A DNA stretch of 14,091 nt from JAGLQA01 sp023135565 (GTDB lineage Bacteria; Acidobacteriota; Aminicenantia; UBA2199): contig DAOWCY010000187.1 of the NCBI GenBank assembly GCA_030639305.1, forward strand, positions 1 through 14,091, in the 5' to 3' direction. A model generated the notes under the pieces. It had not been told where the DNA came from and made no database searches. It was given only the letters and a program-made list of their open reading frames with translations. Position numbers and translations under genes: made by a program. Shown one piece after another: positions 12,805 through 14,091 of this stretch (positions are counted from its first letter, which is position 1; each line of letters begins with the position of its first letter).

Positions 12805-13968
12805 ATGAAAGATCGTACATTACTCATGATTCCCGGGCCGATAGAGTTTGAACCGGCTGTATTACAAGCGCTGGGAGCTCCCACTGCCAGCCATGTGGCG
12901 CCCGGTTTTATCGAAGCTTTCGGCCGGGCCATCGAAATGATGAGGGAAGTTTGGTTATCGCCTTCGGGACAGCCCTTTATAATTGCCGGTTCCGGTACGC
13001 TGGCTATGGACATGCCTGCCGCCAACCTGATCGAACCGGGAGATAAAGCGCTGGTCATCTCAACAGGTTATTTCGGCGACCGCTACGAAGAATTACTAAA
13101 GCGTTACGGTGCGGAAGTTACCAAACTAAGCGCACCCTTAGGAGGCGTTGTAGACAAAGAAACAATCGACCGTACATTAGAGCAAGGAACCTATAAACTG
13201 ATGACCTTTACCCATGTGGACACTTCGACGGCGGTAAAAGTAGACGCCAAGATGATGGGTGAACTGGGCCGAAAACACGGAGTGATGACCTTGCTCGATG
13301 GCGTCTGCTCCGTGGCTGGAGAAGAGATTCGCCAGGATGAGTGGGGCATAGATGTAGTATTGACAGCCTCACAAAAAGCCATCGGCGTTCCCCCGGGGTT
13401 AGCGCTGTTAGTCGCCGGCCCTAAAGCGATAAAAACCTGGCAAGAGAGGAAAACACCGGTAGGAAATTACTACTGCGATTGGAAACACTGGCTGCCCATA
13501 ATGGAAGCTTATGAAGCCCGGAAACCCTCCTATTTCGGCACACCGCCGGTTAATCATATTTGTGCGCTTAAAACCAGCTTAGGACAGATCCTAAAAGAGG
13601 GCATGGAGCAGAGGTTTGCCCGTCACCAAAAGATCGGTTCAGCTTGCCGGGCCGCCATCCGGGCATTAGGTCTAAAGCAGGTTCCGACTGATCCCTCTTT
13701 TTCTGCTTCCACCATGACAGCGCCCTGTTACCCGGAGGGTGTCGGCGGAGCGGACTTACTGCCGAAAATAAAAGCAGCCGGGGCACTCCTGGCCGGTGGA
13801 CTACACCCGGAAATCAAAGCCGCTTATTTCCGCATCGGGCACATGGGAGCAGTTAACCCCGGGGATATTCTCGCCACTGTAGGCGCAATCGAATCAGGAT
13901 TAGCTGCCTGCGGTTACCGGTTTGAAGCCGGCACAGGAATTGCCGCGGCACAGGGGGAACTAATTTGA
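12805..13968 (+). CDS. Class-V PLP aminotransferase (alanine-glyoxylate / serine-pyruvate type)
   Basis: 387-aa cytoplasmic enzyme of PLP fold type I, class V. It should move an amino group between alanine or serine and glyoxylate, pyruvate or hydroxypyruvate, in glycine/serine metabolism. Visible motifs are PGP (10-12) near the N-terminus, the phosphate-binding AGSGTLAMD (61-69), HVDTSTAV (137-144), Asp165 (LLDGVCS) that holds the pyridine nitrogen, and the Schiff-base Lys191 in TASQKAIGVPPG. A C-terminal Arg343 (YFRIGHMG) should bind the substrate carboxylate. Length matches the family. I choose the ATG at 12805 because AAGGAG lies nine bases upstream; the in-frame ATG at 12775 has no ribosome site. 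The gene has its own promoter. In other bacteria this family is often paired with a phosphoglycerate dehydrogenase gene, which may lie beyond the window. Confidence 0.9.
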   Translation: MKDRTLLMIPGPIEFEPAVLQALGAPTASHVAPGFIEAFGRAIEMMREVWLSPSGQPFIIAGSGTLAMDMPAANLIEPGDKALVISTGYFGDRYEELLKRYGAEVTKLSAPLGGVVDKETIDRTLEQGTYKLMTFTHVDTSTAVKVDAKMMGELGRKHGVMTLLDGVCSVAGEEIRQDEWGIDVVLTASQKAIGVPPGLALLVAGPKAIKTWQERKTPVGNYYCDWKHWLPIMEAYEARKPSYFGTPPVNHICALKTSLGQILKEGMEQRFARHQKIGSACRAAIRALGLKQVPTDPSFSASTMTAPCYPEGVGGADLLPKIKAAGALLAGGLHPEIKAAYFRIGHMGAVNPGDILATVGAIESGLAACGYRFEAGTGIAAAQGELI

Positions 13969-13991
13969 TATTAATTTTTTAGTAAATAAAG

Positions 13992-14006
13992 GCGGATGGC
14001 ATCCGC
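13992..14006. other. Short hairpin after the aminotransferase gene
   Basis: GCGGAT-GGC-ATCCGC forms a six-base stem 24 nt past the stop codon. No T-tract follows, so it is not a convincing intrinsic terminator. It could protect the 3' end or lie in a leader of a downstream gene. The rest of 13969-14091 shows no gene; the final AAAGGA could be a ribosome site for one that starts beyond the window. Confidence 0.35.
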
Positions 14007-14091
14007 AACCTATAAGATCAGCACCATTGGTCTGCTTTTTTAAAAATCTTCGCAAAATAACAATATTTTTTCCGATAAGTAGTATAAAGGA

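Overview
The window reads as a piece of chromosome from a Gram-negative-type (diderm), mesophilic, probably uncultured bacterium. A secreted protein with an outer-membrane beta-barrel ending, strong Shine-Dalgarno sites, sigma70-like promoters, moderate GC and many short dispersed intergenic repeats support this. The repeats are of the CCACGAAG/CCACAGAGG and CAAACTTTT-GA-AAAAGTTTG kinds. I cannot assign a phylum from sequence alone.

Layout. (1) 1-1814: a predicted outer-membrane protein (309-1523, +) bracketed by two identical 48-bp direct repeats (50-97 and 1662-1709), with a GTTTATA-rich palindromic array upstream. (2) 1815-4722: a secreted surface protein on the minus strand with beta-propeller-like repeats, a PKD domain and Ig/FN3-like domains. 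Its roughly 270-nt leader is full of hairpins, and behind it lies a 400-bp stretch with three operator-like 17-bp elements and GC-rich repeats. (3) 4723-7318: a minus-strand, translationally coupled pair, an NAD-binding RCK/USP-like regulator followed by a CPA2-type cation/proton antiporter. They overlap by 8 bp and probably form one gated cation-efflux system. (4) 7319-12316: an accessory block on the minus strand. It holds a 48-aa antitoxin-tail-like small protein, a 1337-aa TIR-CHAT-STAND NTPase-TPR protein, and a 129-aa putative ribbon-helix-helix protein whose 3' end runs into a five-copy 21-bp tandem array. Oppositely oriented copies of an ACCACGAAG-type repeat lie on both sides of this block. 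(5) 12317-14091: a repeat-rich spacer and then a class-V PLP aminotransferase of the alanine-glyoxylate/serine-pyruvate type (12805-13968, +).

The most notable object is the 1337-aa protein. It joins an intact-looking TIR NADase domain (candidate catalytic Glu78) and an intact-looking CHAT protease domain (His262/Cys313) to one P-loop STAND switch and one TPR sensor array. That is the architecture expected of a single-protein immune or cell-suicide sensor with two different effectors. Its GC content changes sharply at the domain boundaries, which points to mosaic assembly. The small genes on either side could be regulators or antitoxin-like partners, but that is inference. The remaining genes (outer-membrane protein, surface protein, ion transport, aminotransferase) look like ordinary chromosomal functions.
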